Below are positions 8,721 through 17,231 of a stretch of 59,251 nt of DNA, piece after piece (positions within the stretch are counted from its first letter, which is position 1; each line of letters opens with the position of its first letter). The stretch comes from Flavobacteriales bacterium. Its GTDB lineage: Bacteria > Bacteroidota > Bacteroidia > Flavobacteriales > ECT2AJA-044. The stretch lies in the NCBI GenBank assembly GCA_021296215.1, contig JAGWBA010000003.1, forward strand, positions 1-59,251, read 5' to 3'. The position numbers and the translations under genes are program-made. The notes under the pieces are model-generated. The model was given only the letters and a program-made list of their open reading frames with translations. It was not told the DNA's origin and made no database searches.

Positions 8721-9233
8721 ATGGTGATCCTGTACATCGCAACCACCTTGGACGGATTCATCGCCGATGAACAGGGCGGCGTCGGTTGGATTCCGCCCGC
8801 ACCCGATGGTGAGGACTTCGGCTACAACGAGTTCTACGCGAGCTGTTCGCATACCTTTCAAGGCGGAAACACCTATCGCCAGGTACTGACCTTTGGTGAG
8901 TGGCCGTATGCATCGACGCATAACGTAGTGGTGAGCAAGACCGCTACGGCCGCACATCCGACCGTTGAGGTCGTAAACCAAAACCCCATGGAAAAGCTAC
9001 GGCAACTGCGGGCTATCGCCGAAAAGCACGTGTGGCTCATCGGCGGGGGCGATTTGAATGGCCGGGCGCTTGGGGCCGGACTCATAGAAGAGGTGTGGCA
9101 GTTCGTTATGCCCGTGAATCTGGGCCGGGGAATTCCACTTTTCGGCAACCACAAAGCAGTGGAGCGGCCGGTCGAGATTCTGGAGCGCAGGGTGCTGCCC
9201 GGGGGCGGATTCTTCGTGAAGTACCGTCCGTAA
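8721..9233 (+). CDS. Dihydrofolate reductase family protein (RibD C-terminal domain)
   Basis: A 170-residue single-domain protein of the DHFR/RibD-C fold. Features seen are the opening strand MVILYIATTLDGFIAD, a central GGNTYRQVLTFGEWPY segment matching the family's MGRxTYxxVL helix, a glycine-rich NADPH-binding turn (WLIGGGDLNGRAL, about residues 107-119), and the closing P-x-x-L-G-R-G-I-P-L-F motif. These proteins reduce pterin- or ribityl-like substrates with NADPH; the actual substrate of this stand-alone type is unknown. It starts at ATG 8721, one base after the previous stop, and is the last gene of a four-gene run headed by the receptor. Confidence 0.88.
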   Translation: MVILYIATTLDGFIADEQGGVGWIPPAPDGEDFGYNEFYASCSHTFQGGNTYRQVLTFGEWPYASTHNVVVSKTATAAHPTVEVVNQNPMEKLRQLRAIAEKHVWLIGGGDLNGRALGAGLIEEVWQFVMPVNLGRGIPLFGNHKAVERPVEILERRVLPGGGFFVKYRP

Positions 9234-9278
9234 CCGGCATCACGGAGCAGGTCGTCGGAAATCGCGACCTTCGGGGGC

Positions 9279-9951
9279 ATGAAAAAACTCGGACTCATTG
9301 CCGGCACGTCGTGGCATTCGACCATCGTGTATTACCGCCTCCTGAATGAAATGGCGACGGACAAACTCGGCCCTATGAGTAATCCGCCCATGATCCTTTA
9401 CAGCCAAAATATCGACATCATGCGGCGCGGCGATCACAACGAGATTCGCTCCGAATATCTGCGCATTGCGAAGTTACTGGAAGACGACGGCGCCGACGGG
9501 ATCGCCATCTGCGCCTCATTTGGTGTATGACCACGTGCAGCCGCAGATCGATATCCCCATCTTGCATATCGCGGATGCTACGGCTAAAAAGGCCCTCTCG
9601 GGCCGATGGCCACGTCTCGGTCTGCCGGGCACCAAACCGGTGATGGGCATGGAATTTTTAAAAGAGCGGCTTCGTGATAAGCACGGTCTGGAGGTACTGC
9701 TACCCCCCGAAAAGCACCGCGAGCAAGTGCACCATTATATCGCCAAGGAGCTTACTAGCGGGATCTTCAGCGGTGAGGCACGTGCGTTTTATTCGGAGCG
9801 CATGAAGGAGTTCAAGGAAGCTGGTGCCGACGCCATTATTCTGGGATGTACGGAACTGCCGATCATGTTCGGCCCTGAGGACTTCGATCTGCCTTTGCTC
9901 GACACAACAAGGTTACACGCTGAAATGGCCATGGATTTTATCTTTTCCTGA
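9279..9951 (+). pseudogene. Aspartate/glutamate racemase family, frameshifted at active site
   Basis: The first part (9279-9530) starts MKKLGLIAGTSWHSTIVYYR, the N-terminus of Asp/Glu racemases. The second part reads on from about 9511 in another frame (APHLVYDHVQPQIDIPILHI ... IILGCTELPIMF). In intact relatives the junction reads C-A-N-T-P-H-L-V-Y-D. Here TGCGCC is followed directly by TCAT, consistent with loss of about 8 bp between two CGCC copies near 9511-9516. The lost Asn-Thr is where the family's first catalytic residue lies, while the second catalytic cysteine (GCTELP) is intact. Without the shift it would be a cofactor-independent racemase of about 225 residues. It stands alone between the DHFR-like gene and the PPK2 pair. 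Confidence 0.85.
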
Positions 9952-10010
9952 CCATTATCATGGCGATTAGAATTTAAAGGTGCGTACATTGGTCATCTAA
10001 ACACGTGCCT

Positions 10011-10856
10011 ATGTTCACCGCCGAAGAGTTGGTTGGGTTAAAGACCCGTAGGGATCTTATTGACCTGGCCGACGACAAAAATCTGGACCTGCGTAAATTC
10101 AAGAGAAACCTGCGGTACGAAGAAGAGCTATCGCGCCTGCAGGTCGAGTTGGTGAATCTTCAGCGCCACATCTCCAATAAAAAAATGCGGGTGGCCGTGC
10201 TTTTCGAAGGGCGCGATGCCGCCGGAAAGGGGGGCGCAATAAAGCGATTCAAGGAACATTTGAATCCGCGTACCATGCGCGTGGTGGCCTTGACCAAGCC
10301 CACCGTGGCCGAGCAGGGATCGTGGTACTTTCGACGGTACATTCGCGTGCTGCCCGAACCCGGCGAGATCGTCTTCTTCGACCGCACCTGGTACAATAGG
10401 GCCGTCGTTGAACCGGTCATGGGCTTTTGCACTAAGCAGCAATACGAGCTCTTTATGAGGCAAGTTCAGGAGTTCGAGCACATGCTTTACGAAGATGGCG
10501 TGCACGTGATCAAGTTCTGGTTTTCGATCTCCAAAGAAGAGCAACAAAAGCGGTTCGAGTCGCGCCTCGAAAACCCCCTCAAGGTCTGGAAATTCAGTCC
10601 TGTCGATATGAAGGGTCAAGAGCTCTGGGATAAATACACCTATTTCAAAGAGCAGATGTTCTCGCGCACGCACAGTGCCTTTAGTCCGTGGACCATCGTG
10701 AAGGCCAACAACAAGCGCACTGCTCGGCTCGAAAGCATTCGCCACGTCTTGAGCCAAATCGACTACCCGGGCAAGCCGAGGGCCAAGACCACCATCTTCC
10801 CCGATCCGAATATCGTTCAGCGTTATTATCGTCAACTCGAACAAATCGACATTTGA
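10011..10856 (+). CDS. ppk2: Polyphosphate kinase 2 family protein (first of tandem pair)
   Basis: A roughly 281-residue protein from ATG 10011 (an in-frame GTG at 10005 would add two residues). It has the PPK2 hallmarks: Walker A GRDAAGKGG (about residues 67-75), Walker B FFDRTWYNRA (about 122-131) and the lid region (EFEHMLYEDGVHVIKFWFSI...). PPK2 enzymes use inorganic polyphosphate to phosphorylate nucleoside mono- or diphosphates, replenishing ATP or GTP in the cytoplasm. Length and single-domain layout fit the short class. The downstream paralogue begins two bases after this stop, so both are made from one message. Which nucleotide is preferred cannot be read from the sequence. Confidence 0.92.
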   Translation: MFTAEELVGLKTRRDLIDLADDKNLDLRKFKRNLRYEEELSRLQVELVNLQRHISNKKMRVAVLFEGRDAAGKGGAIKRFKEHLNPRTMRVVALTKPTVAEQGSWYFRRYIRVLPEPGEIVFFDRTWYNRAVVEPVMGFCTKQQYELFMRQVQEFEHMLYEDGVHVIKFWFSISKEEQQKRFESRLENPLKVWKFSPVDMKGQELWDKYTYFKEQMFSRTHSAFSPWTIVKANNKRTARLESIRHVLSQIDYPGKPRAKTTIFPDPNIVQRYYRQLEQIDI

Positions 10857-10857
10857 T

Positions 10858-11670
10858 ATGAAAGCATCAGATCTGACACCGGAAGGCGTGGCCATTCTGA
10901 ACACCAAGGTGGGCGTTACCCACTTGCTGGAAAAGAAGAAGGTCGATTTGGAAAAAGCGCTGCGTTATACCAGGTATGAACTTCGGTTACGCCAACTTCA
11001 AGTGGAACTGATCAAGTTACAGAACTGGGTCATCGAGGAGGGAAAAAAGGTCGTGGGGCTCTTTGAGGGGCGCGATGCTGCGGGTAAAGGGGGCGCTATT
11101 CGGCGTATCACCGCGCATATAAATCCGCGGCACTACCGGATCGTGGCCTTGCGTAAACCCACTGATGAGGAGGCCGGACAATGGTATTTTCAGCGGTACG
11201 TGAATCAGTTGCCCAAGGGCGGAGAGATCGTGTTCTTTGATCGCAGCTGGTACAATCGGGCTATCGTAGAACCGGTAAACGGGTTTTGCACGCCATCGCA
11301 ATACGAGATCTTTATGAGTCAGGTGAACGAATTCGAGCGAATGATCCAGGAATCGAACATTCACCTCATCAAATTCTATTTCTCGATCACCAAGGATGAG
11401 CAAGCGAGTCGGTTCAAGGACATTAGTAAAAGTCCTTTGAAAAAGTGGAAAATGAGCCCGGTCGATGAGAAAGCACAAGAGCTTTGGGACGACTACACGA
11501 AGTATAAAGACGCCATGTTCGCCAAGACGAACTTACCTACTTCGCCCTGGGTGATCGTTCAGGCGAACGACAAAACCGATGCGCGGATCGAAGCCGCCAA
11601 GCATCTCTTACGTACGATTCCGTACCCCGATAAAGGTGAAGTTGTGCATAAGGATGTACCTTTGGTTTAA
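10858..11670 (+). CDS. ppk2: Polyphosphate kinase 2 family protein (second of tandem pair)
   Basis: A 270-residue PPK2 paralogue with Walker A GRDAAGKGG, Walker B FFDRSWYNRA and the same C-terminal SPVDEKAQELWDDYTKYK helix as its upstream neighbour. By eye the two are roughly half identical, so the duplication is not recent, and both keep all catalytic motifs. Compared with the first copy it has a different N-terminus (LTPEGVAILNTKVGVTHLLE) and lacks the first copy's C-terminal YYRQLEQIDI tail. Retention of both suggests different substrates, or a hetero-oligomer. Its TAA stop overlaps the ATG of the 60-residue gene, extending the operon. Confidence 0.92.
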   Translation: MKASDLTPEGVAILNTKVGVTHLLEKKKVDLEKALRYTRYELRLRQLQVELIKLQNWVIEEGKKVVGLFEGRDAAGKGGAIRRITAHINPRHYRIVALRKPTDEEAGQWYFQRYVNQLPKGGEIVFFDRSWYNRAIVEPVNGFCTPSQYEIFMSQVNEFERMIQESNIHLIKFYFSITKDEQASRFKDISKSPLKKWKMSPVDEKAQELWDDYTKYKDAMFAKTNLPTSPWVIVQANDKTDARIEAAKHLLRTIPYPDKGEVVHKDVPLV

Positions 11671-11852
11671 TGCGTTATGCCTTTTTCTCTTTTTTGAGTA
11701 GCCTCAACAGGGCGGTTTTGCCCATGCTGTGGAAACGGGTCGAGCTCGACAAAATGTCGAAAGTTCAAATGGCCATCATTGGATACAAGCGCTGGGTGAC
11801 GTTCAACTACTTGGACGAGCGAAAGAAGAAAGGAACGAGTTCCAACCGGTAA
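11670..11852 (+). CDS. Small basic protein, unknown function
   Basis: A 60-residue protein with a short hydrophobic N-terminus (MRYAFFSFLSSLNRAVLPML) and a basic C-terminus (DERKKKGTSSNR). It resembles the roughly 50-residue proteins found in many Bacteroidota genomes, with LNKxxLP...K(R/V)xLxKxSKxQxAIIxx(K/R)xWVTxNxLD, that are sometimes labelled 'SsrA-binding protein' although they are far too short to be SmpB; this comparison is from memory. The start ATG shares an A with the PPK2 stop (TAATG), strongly suggesting translational coupling. The role is unknown. Confidence 0.65.
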   Translation: MRYAFFSFLSSLNRAVLPMLWKRVELDKMSKVQMAIIGYKRWVTFNYLDERKKKGTSSNR

Positions 11853-11870
11853 TCACTAGTTGAGGATCAA

Positions 11871-12287
11871 CTAGCCCTGCGAAATAAAATAGGCATCGAG
11901 TATTGCCGGTAAAAGGCCTTGAGTTGCCCATCCGGCCGCGAGGCCGAGAAACAAATTGCCCACGTTCTGGAATCTTCCGATGAAATAGGCGAGCAGTCCT
12001 GAGACGATCACGAAGAAATCAAAAACGAGATTCAGAAGCATCCAGAAAAGCGAATGACCTTGGGCGAAAGCAAGTTGATCGGGATTGGGCACGCGGATGT
12101 GGTTGAACCGCATGATGGCCACGATGGTGTTTACAATGCACCAGACCCATGTCATGATCGAAAAGCCGCGGCACCACTCCGTTTTGCGGCGCGCCAGAAA
12201 GTACGCCCCCGGGGCTGAAATGGCGATGACCACGCAGAAACGGAGTCCGTGGTCGTATGCCTCGGCGAAGATCTGTTCGGCTTGCAT
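11871..12287 (-). CDS. Small four-helix membrane protein, unknown function
   Basis: A 138-residue protein with four hydrophobic segments (about residues 18-33, 43-60, 82-105 and 108-132) and no obvious signal peptide, so probably an inner-membrane protein. The sequence (FSIMTWVWCIVNTIVAIMRF, GRFQNVGNLFLGLAAGWATQG) recalls a Bacteroidota-specific uncharacterised family in which the helices pack without catalytic residues. It is on the opposite strand to its neighbours, convergent with the PPK2 operon (18-bp gap) and divergent from the DinB-superfamily gene. Function is unknown. Confidence 0.7.
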   Translation of the reverse strand: MQAEQIFAEAYDHGLRFCVVIAISAPGAYFLARRKTEWCRGFSIMTWVWCIVNTIVAIMRFNHIRVPNPDQLAFAQGHSLFWMLLNLVFDFFVIVSGLLAYFIGRFQNVGNLFLGLAAGWATQGLLPAILDAYFISQG

Positions 12288-12337
12288 GTGCTACGATTAC
12301 GGTCTGAAGTTCTTAGATTTAAGCAACATTTGAAAGC

Positions 12338-12871
12338 GTGGACAAGAAAGAAATCACATCGGCCATTGAGCGAAACTACGGGGACTTTATAGCGCTCGTG
12401 AACGGGTTATCGGATACGGACTTTGAGCGAGCGCCGGAAGGAAAGTGGACTCCCGGCAAGCAACTGGAGCATTTGGCCAAGTCGGTGCGGCCACTGGCCT
12501 TGGCCCTTTACTTGCCCGAGTCGGTGCTTCGATGGCGTTTCGGAAAGGCAAACCGTCCAAGCAAGACGTACGATGCGTTGGTCGAAAAATACCTAGCGAA
12601 GATCCAGCCGGGCTATGTACCCAAGAAACAATACATACCGCGTAGCGTTCCTATTTCGGAACGAGACAGATGGTCGCAGAAGCTGGGTAGACAGGTAAAG
12701 ACGGTCGTGCGGCATGTAGAGGGCATGTCCGAAGAACAGCTCGATCGTATGGTAGCCCCGCATCCGGCGATCGGGGTATTGACCTTGCGCGAGATGATGT
12801 ACTTCACGATCTACCATGCCGAACACCACTCGGCTTTGGTGAAGCGCGACCAACAAATATTGAAAGCATGA
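12338..12871 (+). CDS. DinB superfamily (four-helix, metal-binding) protein
   Basis: A 177-residue protein starting at GTG 12338. It shows the DinB-superfamily pattern: an N-terminal helix, W-T-P-G-K-Q-L-E-H-L-A-K (first metal histidine, about residue 47), and a C-terminal YHAEHHSALV segment (about residues 158-167) with two further histidines that complete a typical His3 site. This superfamily (DinB/YfiT, unrelated to DNA polymerase IV) contains thiol-dependent transferases and many uncharacterised proteins. The stop overlaps the msrB start by 4 bp (ATGA), so the two are co-translated, which hints at a thiol or redox-stress role. The precise activity is unknown. Confidence 0.85.
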   Translation: MDKKEITSAIERNYGDFIALVNGLSDTDFERAPEGKWTPGKQLEHLAKSVRPLALALYLPESVLRWRFGKANRPSKTYDALVEKYLAKIQPGYVPKKQYIPRSVPISERDRWSQKLGRQVKTVVRHVEGMSEEQLDRMVAPHPAIGVLTLREMMYFTIYHAEHHSALVKRDQQILKA

Positions 12872-13317
12872 ATTGGAACGACGTAATACGCTACGCCAAT
12901 AATGGCTCTCCCGAACCCTCGCGGCGAGTTGAGAGGTCGACAGATGAATGGGCGCGTCAACTGACTCCCGAACAGTTTCGCATCACGCGACAAAAAGGAA
13001 CGGAACGGGCGGGGACGGGCGCCTATTGTGAATCGCATGTCGCGGGTAAGTACAACTGCATCTGCTGCGATGAGCCGCTGTTCGATAGCACAGTCAAATT
13101 CGCATCGGGATCCGGGTGGCCCAGCTTTACAGAGCCAGTGAGACAAAACGCCATCAAGTACGAAAAAGATACCTCGTTCGGAATGGTTCGTGTTGAGGTC
13201 CTGTGCAGCGTTTGCGACGCCCATCTAGGACACGTTTTTCCGGATGGCCCACCCCCTTCAGGGCTTCGATTCTGCATCAACTCCGAAAGCTTGAAACTGG
13301 TTGAAAAAGCGGAGTAA
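12868..13317 (+). CDS. msrB: Peptide-methionine (R)-S-oxide reductase MsrB
   Basis: A 149-residue MsrB. Visible features are the first zinc Cys pair in YNCICCDEPLF, the substrate-pocket motif GSGWPSF, the second Cys pair CSVCDAHLGHVFPDGP, and the catalytic cysteine in GLRFCINSESL. It reduces methionine-R-sulfoxide in oxidised proteins, using thioredoxin. The start ATG 12868 overlaps the preceding DinB-superfamily gene by 4 bp. No signal peptide is present, so it acts in the cytoplasm. Length and motif order match stand-alone MsrB proteins; MsrA is not fused or adjacent. Confidence 0.95.
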   Translation: MNWNDVIRYANNGSPEPSRRVERSTDEWARQLTPEQFRITRQKGTERAGTGAYCESHVAGKYNCICCDEPLFDSTVKFASGSGWPSFTEPVRQNAIKYEKDTSFGMVRVEVLCSVCDAHLGHVFPDGPPPSGLRFCINSESLKLVEKAE

Positions 13318-13337
13318 AATTCGCTAACTTAGAGGGA

Positions 13338-13988
13338 ATGGAAGCGTACATACCCCGACCGGTTCAGCAGGTACGCGCCTTTTACGGCGACCTGTGGACG
13401 CGTCGGTTCGACTTCCCCTGTGTGGGTGCTCACCTTGAGGCGTTGAGCGAACACCTGTTCAAAGGGATCGAATCGGGCGATGAACGTGTACATGTTTTAC
13501 TTTCCAATTTTCACCCGGACTTCATTGGCACACCATTCATTCCTGAACGGTTAAGATCGCTCAAGACCGACGATGCTCGCTTGGTTCATTCCAAAGAGTT
13601 CGGATTCAGCCTCATGGTGGCGGCCTGCGATTGTAGGTACGAATACGACCCCGAATTCGAAGCGGCCGTAGATGCCGTGATCTGGGGTAAGGCCGACGAG
13701 CTGCGCGATCTGCTGAAATCGCACCCCGAACTCGTCGAAGAGCATTCACCCTATGGTCACCGCGCCACCTTACTGCACTACGTGTCGAGCAACGGTGTTG
13801 AGGTCATTCGCCAACAAGTACCGGCCAATTTGGTGGAGATCGCCGAGATACTCATTGAAAATGGCGCCGACAAGGGAGCCACGATGCGCGTTTACGGTGG
13901 CGATCATACGCCACTGCAATTACTTCGTACCAGCGCGCACCCGAAAGCGGCCGGACTCCTACACGAGGCGGAGTCCGTCCTTCGTTAG
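13338..13988 (+). CDS. Ankyrin-repeat-like protein
   Basis: A 216-residue cytoplasmic protein. The C-terminal half contains ankyrin-like units: AAVDAVIWGKADELRDLLKSHPELV..., then a HRATLLHYVSSNGVE unit, then VEIAEILIENGADKGATMRVYGGDHTPLQLL, with the typical T-x-L-H and N-G-A-D signatures. The N-terminal third (about residues 1-85) is not recognised. Ankyrin repeats mediate protein binding; no partner can be named. The start ATG 13338 lies 20 bp after msrB, so it probably belongs to that operon. It overlaps the convergent small coiled-coil gene by 4 bp. Confidence 0.75.
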   Translation: MEAYIPRPVQQVRAFYGDLWTRRFDFPCVGAHLEALSEHLFKGIESGDERVHVLLSNFHPDFIGTPFIPERLRSLKTDDARLVHSKEFGFSLMVAACDCRYEYDPEFEAAVDAVIWGKADELRDLLKSHPELVEEHSPYGHRATLLHYVSSNGVEVIRQQVPANLVEIAEILIENGADKGATMRVYGGDHTPLQLLRTSAHPKAAGLLHEAESVLR

Positions 13989-14230
13989 TTCAACTGAATG
14001 TCCGCACTAAGTGAGAGGCGCTGGGCCCCGTGCTCCTTGGCCGCTGAGCGCAAAGCGTTCAACTGGTTTTGAAGCTCTACGATTCGGCGTTCACGCATTT
14101 TCATGTCCTCTTCGGCTAGCTCGGTAGATATGGTTTCTTCGAGGAAACGAATCTTACAATCGACGAGGCACTTGACTAATTCCAAGGCATCGCTTTGAGA
14201 GTATCTTCCTTTGATGAGTTGAATTTCCAT
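13985..14230 (-). CDS. Small coiled-coil protein, unknown function
   Basis: An 81-residue, highly charged, predicted helical protein (FLEETISTELAEEDMKMRER, followed by a leucine-containing heptad pattern RIVELQNQLNALRSAAKE) with no signal peptide or catalytic motif. The start ATG 14230 lies 10 bp after the isocitrate dehydrogenase stop on the same strand, so it is probably read from the same transcript. The opposite-strand open frame at the same place lacks any protein-like features. Function is unknown. Confidence 0.65.
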   Translation of the reverse strand: MEIQLIKGRYSQSDALELVKCLVDCKIRFLEETISTELAEEDMKMRERRIVELQNQLNALRSAAKEHGAQRLSLSADIQLN

Positions 14231-14239
14231 AAGCAGTAT

Positions 14240-15676
14240 TTATTGTCCTTGTCCTTTCGAGAATCCCTCTACTCCATCAAAGGTGTACAGGTTCTCTGTT
14301 TTTATGACTTCAATTCCCTCCTTCACCGCTCGATCCATCAGTTCCACAATTATCTCACGAGTCATTTGTACACTGTTCTTCGGCTTAAACCGACAGCGCC
14401 AATGATCGGTCCAAAAAGTCTCGTCGAAGCCGTTTGGCCATACCTTGATGCCGCGGTTCGTGATCATGGTGAGTTCTGCTGAATCGGTATTGATTCGTTG
14501 CAGCAAAGCCCCGCATTCGTCGGCCGACACATCGCGGCGATCGACGAACAAATCGACCCCTACTAATTCCTTCTTGGCCGGTGTTCTTCGTTTAACTGCG
14601 GGAGGCACCAAGGCTCCGCGCCGGATATTCTCTTCGGACTTCAGCTTTGTTGGTTTCTGTCCCAACCGCTCGATCACCGCTTCGGCGAAGGCTCGGGTTC
14701 CGACCTTCTGAATACTTATTCCTTCTTTGTAGACATCGTAAGTATGCACACTATCCTCCATGGTCTTGAGCCAGGCGTTTTGAATTTTCACAGCGGCTTC
14801 AGACTCACCTATGTGGTGAAGCATCATCAGCGCCCCTTGCAGTAACCCGCTCGGGTTGGCCATGTCCTGACCGGCGCGGCGTGGCGCCGACCCGTGAATA
14901 GCCTCGAACATGGCTACCGTTTCTCCGATATTCGCCGACCCGGCGAGTCCGACCGATCCGGCGATCTGAGCCGAGACATCGGACAAGATGTCCCCGTACA
15001 GATTCGGCATCACGATCACGTCGAAGATCTCCGGAGTATCGGCCAATTTCGCGTTGCCGATGTCCACGATCCAGTGTTCATTTTCGATGTCGGTGTATTC
15101 GGCCTCGATCTCATCGAAAACCTTGTGGAACAGTCCGTCGGTCTGCTTCATGATGTTGTCCTTGGTGAAACAAGTGACCTTTTTGCGCCCGTGATGACGA
15201 GCGTATTCGAAAGCATAGCGAATGATCTTCTCACAGCCCGGGCGGCTGATGAGCTTTAAGCACTGTACTACCTCATCGGTCTGCTGATGCTCGATCCCAG
15301 CATACAGATCCTCTTCGTTCTCGCGGATGATCACCACATCCATATCGGGGTGTTTGGTGCTCACGAAAGGATGAAGGCTGCGGCAAGGGCGAACATTGGC
15401 ATATAGGCCGAGTGCCTTCCGCGTAGTCACGTTCAAGCTCTTGTAGACCCCACCTTGAGGAGTGGTGATCGGAGCTTTGAGGAATACTTTGTTTTGTCTG
15501 ATCGAATCCCACGACTCCGGTGCGATTCCCGAAGTGTGATCGGCTTTATATACTTCCTCGCCAATCTCGATCTCGTCGATCTCAATTTGGGCCCCTGCCG
15601 CTTTGAGGATGCGCAGCGTGGCGTCCAAGATCTCCGGGCCAATTCCATCGCCCTTTGCAACCGTAATTCGCTTCAT
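14240..15676 (-). CDS. icd: NADP-dependent isocitrate dehydrogenase, Thermus-type
   Basis: A 478-residue protein. Residues 1-335 are the isocitrate/isopropylmalate dehydrogenase fold: KGDGIGPEI near the N-terminus, substrate-binding ITTPQGGVYKSLNVTTRK and REN-EEDLYAGIEH segments, the metal-binding NLYGDILSD, and the nucleotide-binding HGSAPRRAGQDMANPSG. A C-terminal extension (about residues 340-478) follows, as in the roughly 500-residue IDH of Thermus and Bacteroidota. It converts isocitrate to 2-oxoglutarate and CO2 in the TCA cycle. It is divergent from a LysR regulator, which may control it. The start is ATG 15676; the next upstream bases are AT-rich non-coding DNA. Confidence 0.93.
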   Translation of the reverse strand: MKRITVAKGDGIGPEILDATLRILKAAGAQIEIDEIEIGEEVYKADHTSGIAPESWDSIRQNKVFLKAPITTPQGGVYKSLNVTTRKALGLYANVRPCRSLHPFVSTKHPDMDVVIIRENEEDLYAGIEHQQTDEVVQCLKLISRPGCEKIIRYAFEYARHHGRKKVTCFTKDNIMKQTDGLFHKVFDEIEAEYTDIENEHWIVDIGNAKLADTPEIFDVIVMPNLYGDILSDVSAQIAGSVGLAGSANIGETVAMFEAIHGSAPRRAGQDMANPSGLLQGALMMLHHIGESEAAVKIQNAWLKTMEDSVHTYDVYKEGISIQKVGTRAFAEAVIERLGQKPTKLKSEENIRRGALVPPAVKRRTPAKKELVGVDLFVDRRDVSADECGALLQRINTDSAELTMITNRGIKVWPNGFDETFWTDHWRCRFKPKNSVQMTREIIVELMDRAVKEGIEVIKTENLYTFDGVEGFSKGQGQ

Positions 15677-15768
15677 GTGGTATTTTTTATTGATTTCGGA
15701 GGCAAAATTGCGACAGGATATTCATATATTTTCATTTATATTTTTCATTATTCGCATTAGTATATCGT
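15677..15768. promoter_or_regulatory. AT-rich divergent promoter region (icd / lysR)
   Basis: This 92-bp stretch between the divergent icd and LysR genes is the most AT-rich in its neighbourhood, with repeated TTCATWTATWTT words (15720-15750). LysR regulators commonly bind T-N11-A sites in exactly this position to regulate themselves and the divergent gene. I see no single clear dyad, so the operator is not pinned down. Confidence 0.4.
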
Positions 15769-16683
15769 ATGAATTATTCATTGCAGCAACTTCGGGTATT
15801 CGAGTGCATCGCACGTTTGGGAAGTGTTACGGCCGCGGCGAAAGAGCTGCACCTCACCCAGCCCGCGGTATCGCTTCAGCTCAAGAGTCTGCAAGATGCC
15901 TTCGACCTGCCATTGACAGAGCGCATCGGCCGAGGCTTGCACATCACTCCTTTCGGTCGCGATATCGCCCAGGTGGCCGAGAACATCCTGCGTGAAGTCG
16001 ACGAGATCAACTACCGCGCACTCCAACACAACAGCCTCCTGGCCGGTAAACTTTCGATCATGACCGTCTCCACCGGGAAATACGTGATGCCCTACTTCCT
16101 TACGGCCTTTATGAGGGCTCATCCGGGGGTGGAACTTTCCCTCGACGTTACGAGTCGGTCCGCGGTCCTCGACGAACTCGCTCACAGCGCGCTTGACTTC
16201 GCCCTGGTATCGATCTTACCGGACAGCCTGCCAGTAAAGCACATCACCCTCATGAAGAACGAGCTCTTCCTTGTGGGGCGTCCCGATGGCATAGACCCCA
16301 ACAAGGGTGGTGATGAGATCCTCCGTACCGACCCACTCCTCTTCCGCGAACAGGGCAGCGGAACCCGATCGACCATGGAAGAGTATCTTGGATTCAGAGA
16401 CATCCCCTTCAGGAAAGGGCTCGAACTCACCTCGAACGAAGCGGTGAAACAGGCACTCTTGGCCGGACTCGGATTTTCCGTGATGCCGCTCATCGGCATA
16501 CGGCAAGAACTCGAACAAGGGCTCCTCAAGATCATTCCGGTAACGGACTTTCCACTCACCACCTCCTGGCGACTCATCTGGCGAATAGACAAGAAGCTAT
16601 CGCCGGTCGCTAAAGCCTACCTCGAATTCGTGAACGAGCACAAAGACTCCATCATTAATGAGTACTTTAAAGCCTCCAAATAA
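15769..16683 (+). CDS. LysR-family transcriptional regulator
   Basis: A 304-residue LTTR. The N-terminal winged helix-turn-helix (about residues 4-63) contains SVTAAAKELHLTQPAVSLQL, the classic LysR recognition helix region. Residues about 90-300 form the periplasmic-binding-protein-like effector domain (VSTGKYVMPYFLTAFMRAHP..., REQGSGTRSTMEEYL). The domain recalls CysB/CbbR-type members that bind small anions or metabolites, since the GSGTR segment is common there. It is transcribed away from icd across 92 bp, so regulation of icd in response to a central metabolite is a reasonable inference. The ATG at 15769 is well placed. Confidence 0.93.
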   Translation: MNYSLQQLRVFECIARLGSVTAAAKELHLTQPAVSLQLKSLQDAFDLPLTERIGRGLHITPFGRDIAQVAENILREVDEINYRALQHNSLLAGKLSIMTVSTGKYVMPYFLTAFMRAHPGVELSLDVTSRSAVLDELAHSALDFALVSILPDSLPVKHITLMKNELFLVGRPDGIDPNKGGDEILRTDPLLFREQGSGTRSTMEEYLGFRDIPFRKGLELTSNEAVKQALLAGLGFSVMPLIGIRQELEQGLLKIIPVTDFPLTTSWRLIWRIDKKLSPVAKAYLEFVNEHKDSIINEYFKASK

Positions 16684-16694
16684 AATCTCCATTC

Positions 16695-17231
16695 ATGCTC
16701 TACATCGCTTTCCTTCGCGGCATCAACGTCAGCGGCCAAAAGAAGATAAAAATGGCCAAACTCCGTCAAAAGCTTTCGGAATGCGGGTTTGGCGAGGTCC
16801 ACACCTATATTCAGAGTGGGAATCTGGCCCTACGGGCCGATGCGCAACCGAGCGACCTCGAAAGGGCTTTGAAGGATTGCATCGCCCAACACTACGGCTG
16901 GGATGTACCTGTAGTCGTACGGACCGTTGATGAAATGAAGTCCATACTCGCCCAAATACCCTTTAAAGGAAAGAAATACCTGCTCGAGCGCATTTACTTC
17001 GCTCTTTTGCATGAGGCTCCGTCCTCGGAAGCCGTCGAAGATCTAACCGGAGTCGATTTCTCTCCCGAAGAGGTGATCGTGCAACAAAAGACCGTGTATC
17101 TCTACAGCCCTGATGGAGCAGGCAAATCAAAGTTGAACAACAACTTTTTAGAGCGGAAGCTCAAGGTCAGCGCTACGACGAGGAACCTTTATACCATGCA
17201 AAAAATGATAGCATTGTGCGAGGAGCTCTGA
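16695..17231 (+). CDS. DUF1697 family protein
   Basis: A 178-residue protein starting MLYIAFLRGINVSGQKKIKM, the signature opening of DUF1697 (LLRGINVGGxxxxxM), followed by TYIQSGNLAL and the family's closing RNxxTxxKMxxL (TRNLYTMQKMIALCEEL). The family has a ferredoxin-like fold and no known function. It starts 11 bp after the LysR stop, and the next gene's GTG start lies within its last codons. The word GGCCCTACGGGCCGA (16826-16840) encodes ALRAD here, as at 7805. Confidence 0.9.
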   Translation: MLYIAFLRGINVSGQKKIKMAKLRQKLSECGFGEVHTYIQSGNLALRADAQPSDLERALKDCIAQHYGWDVPVVVRTVDEMKSILAQIPFKGKKYLLERIYFALLHEAPSSEAVEDLTGVDFSPEEVIVQQKTVYLYSPDGAGKSKLNNNFLERKLKVSATTRNLYTMQKMIALCEEL

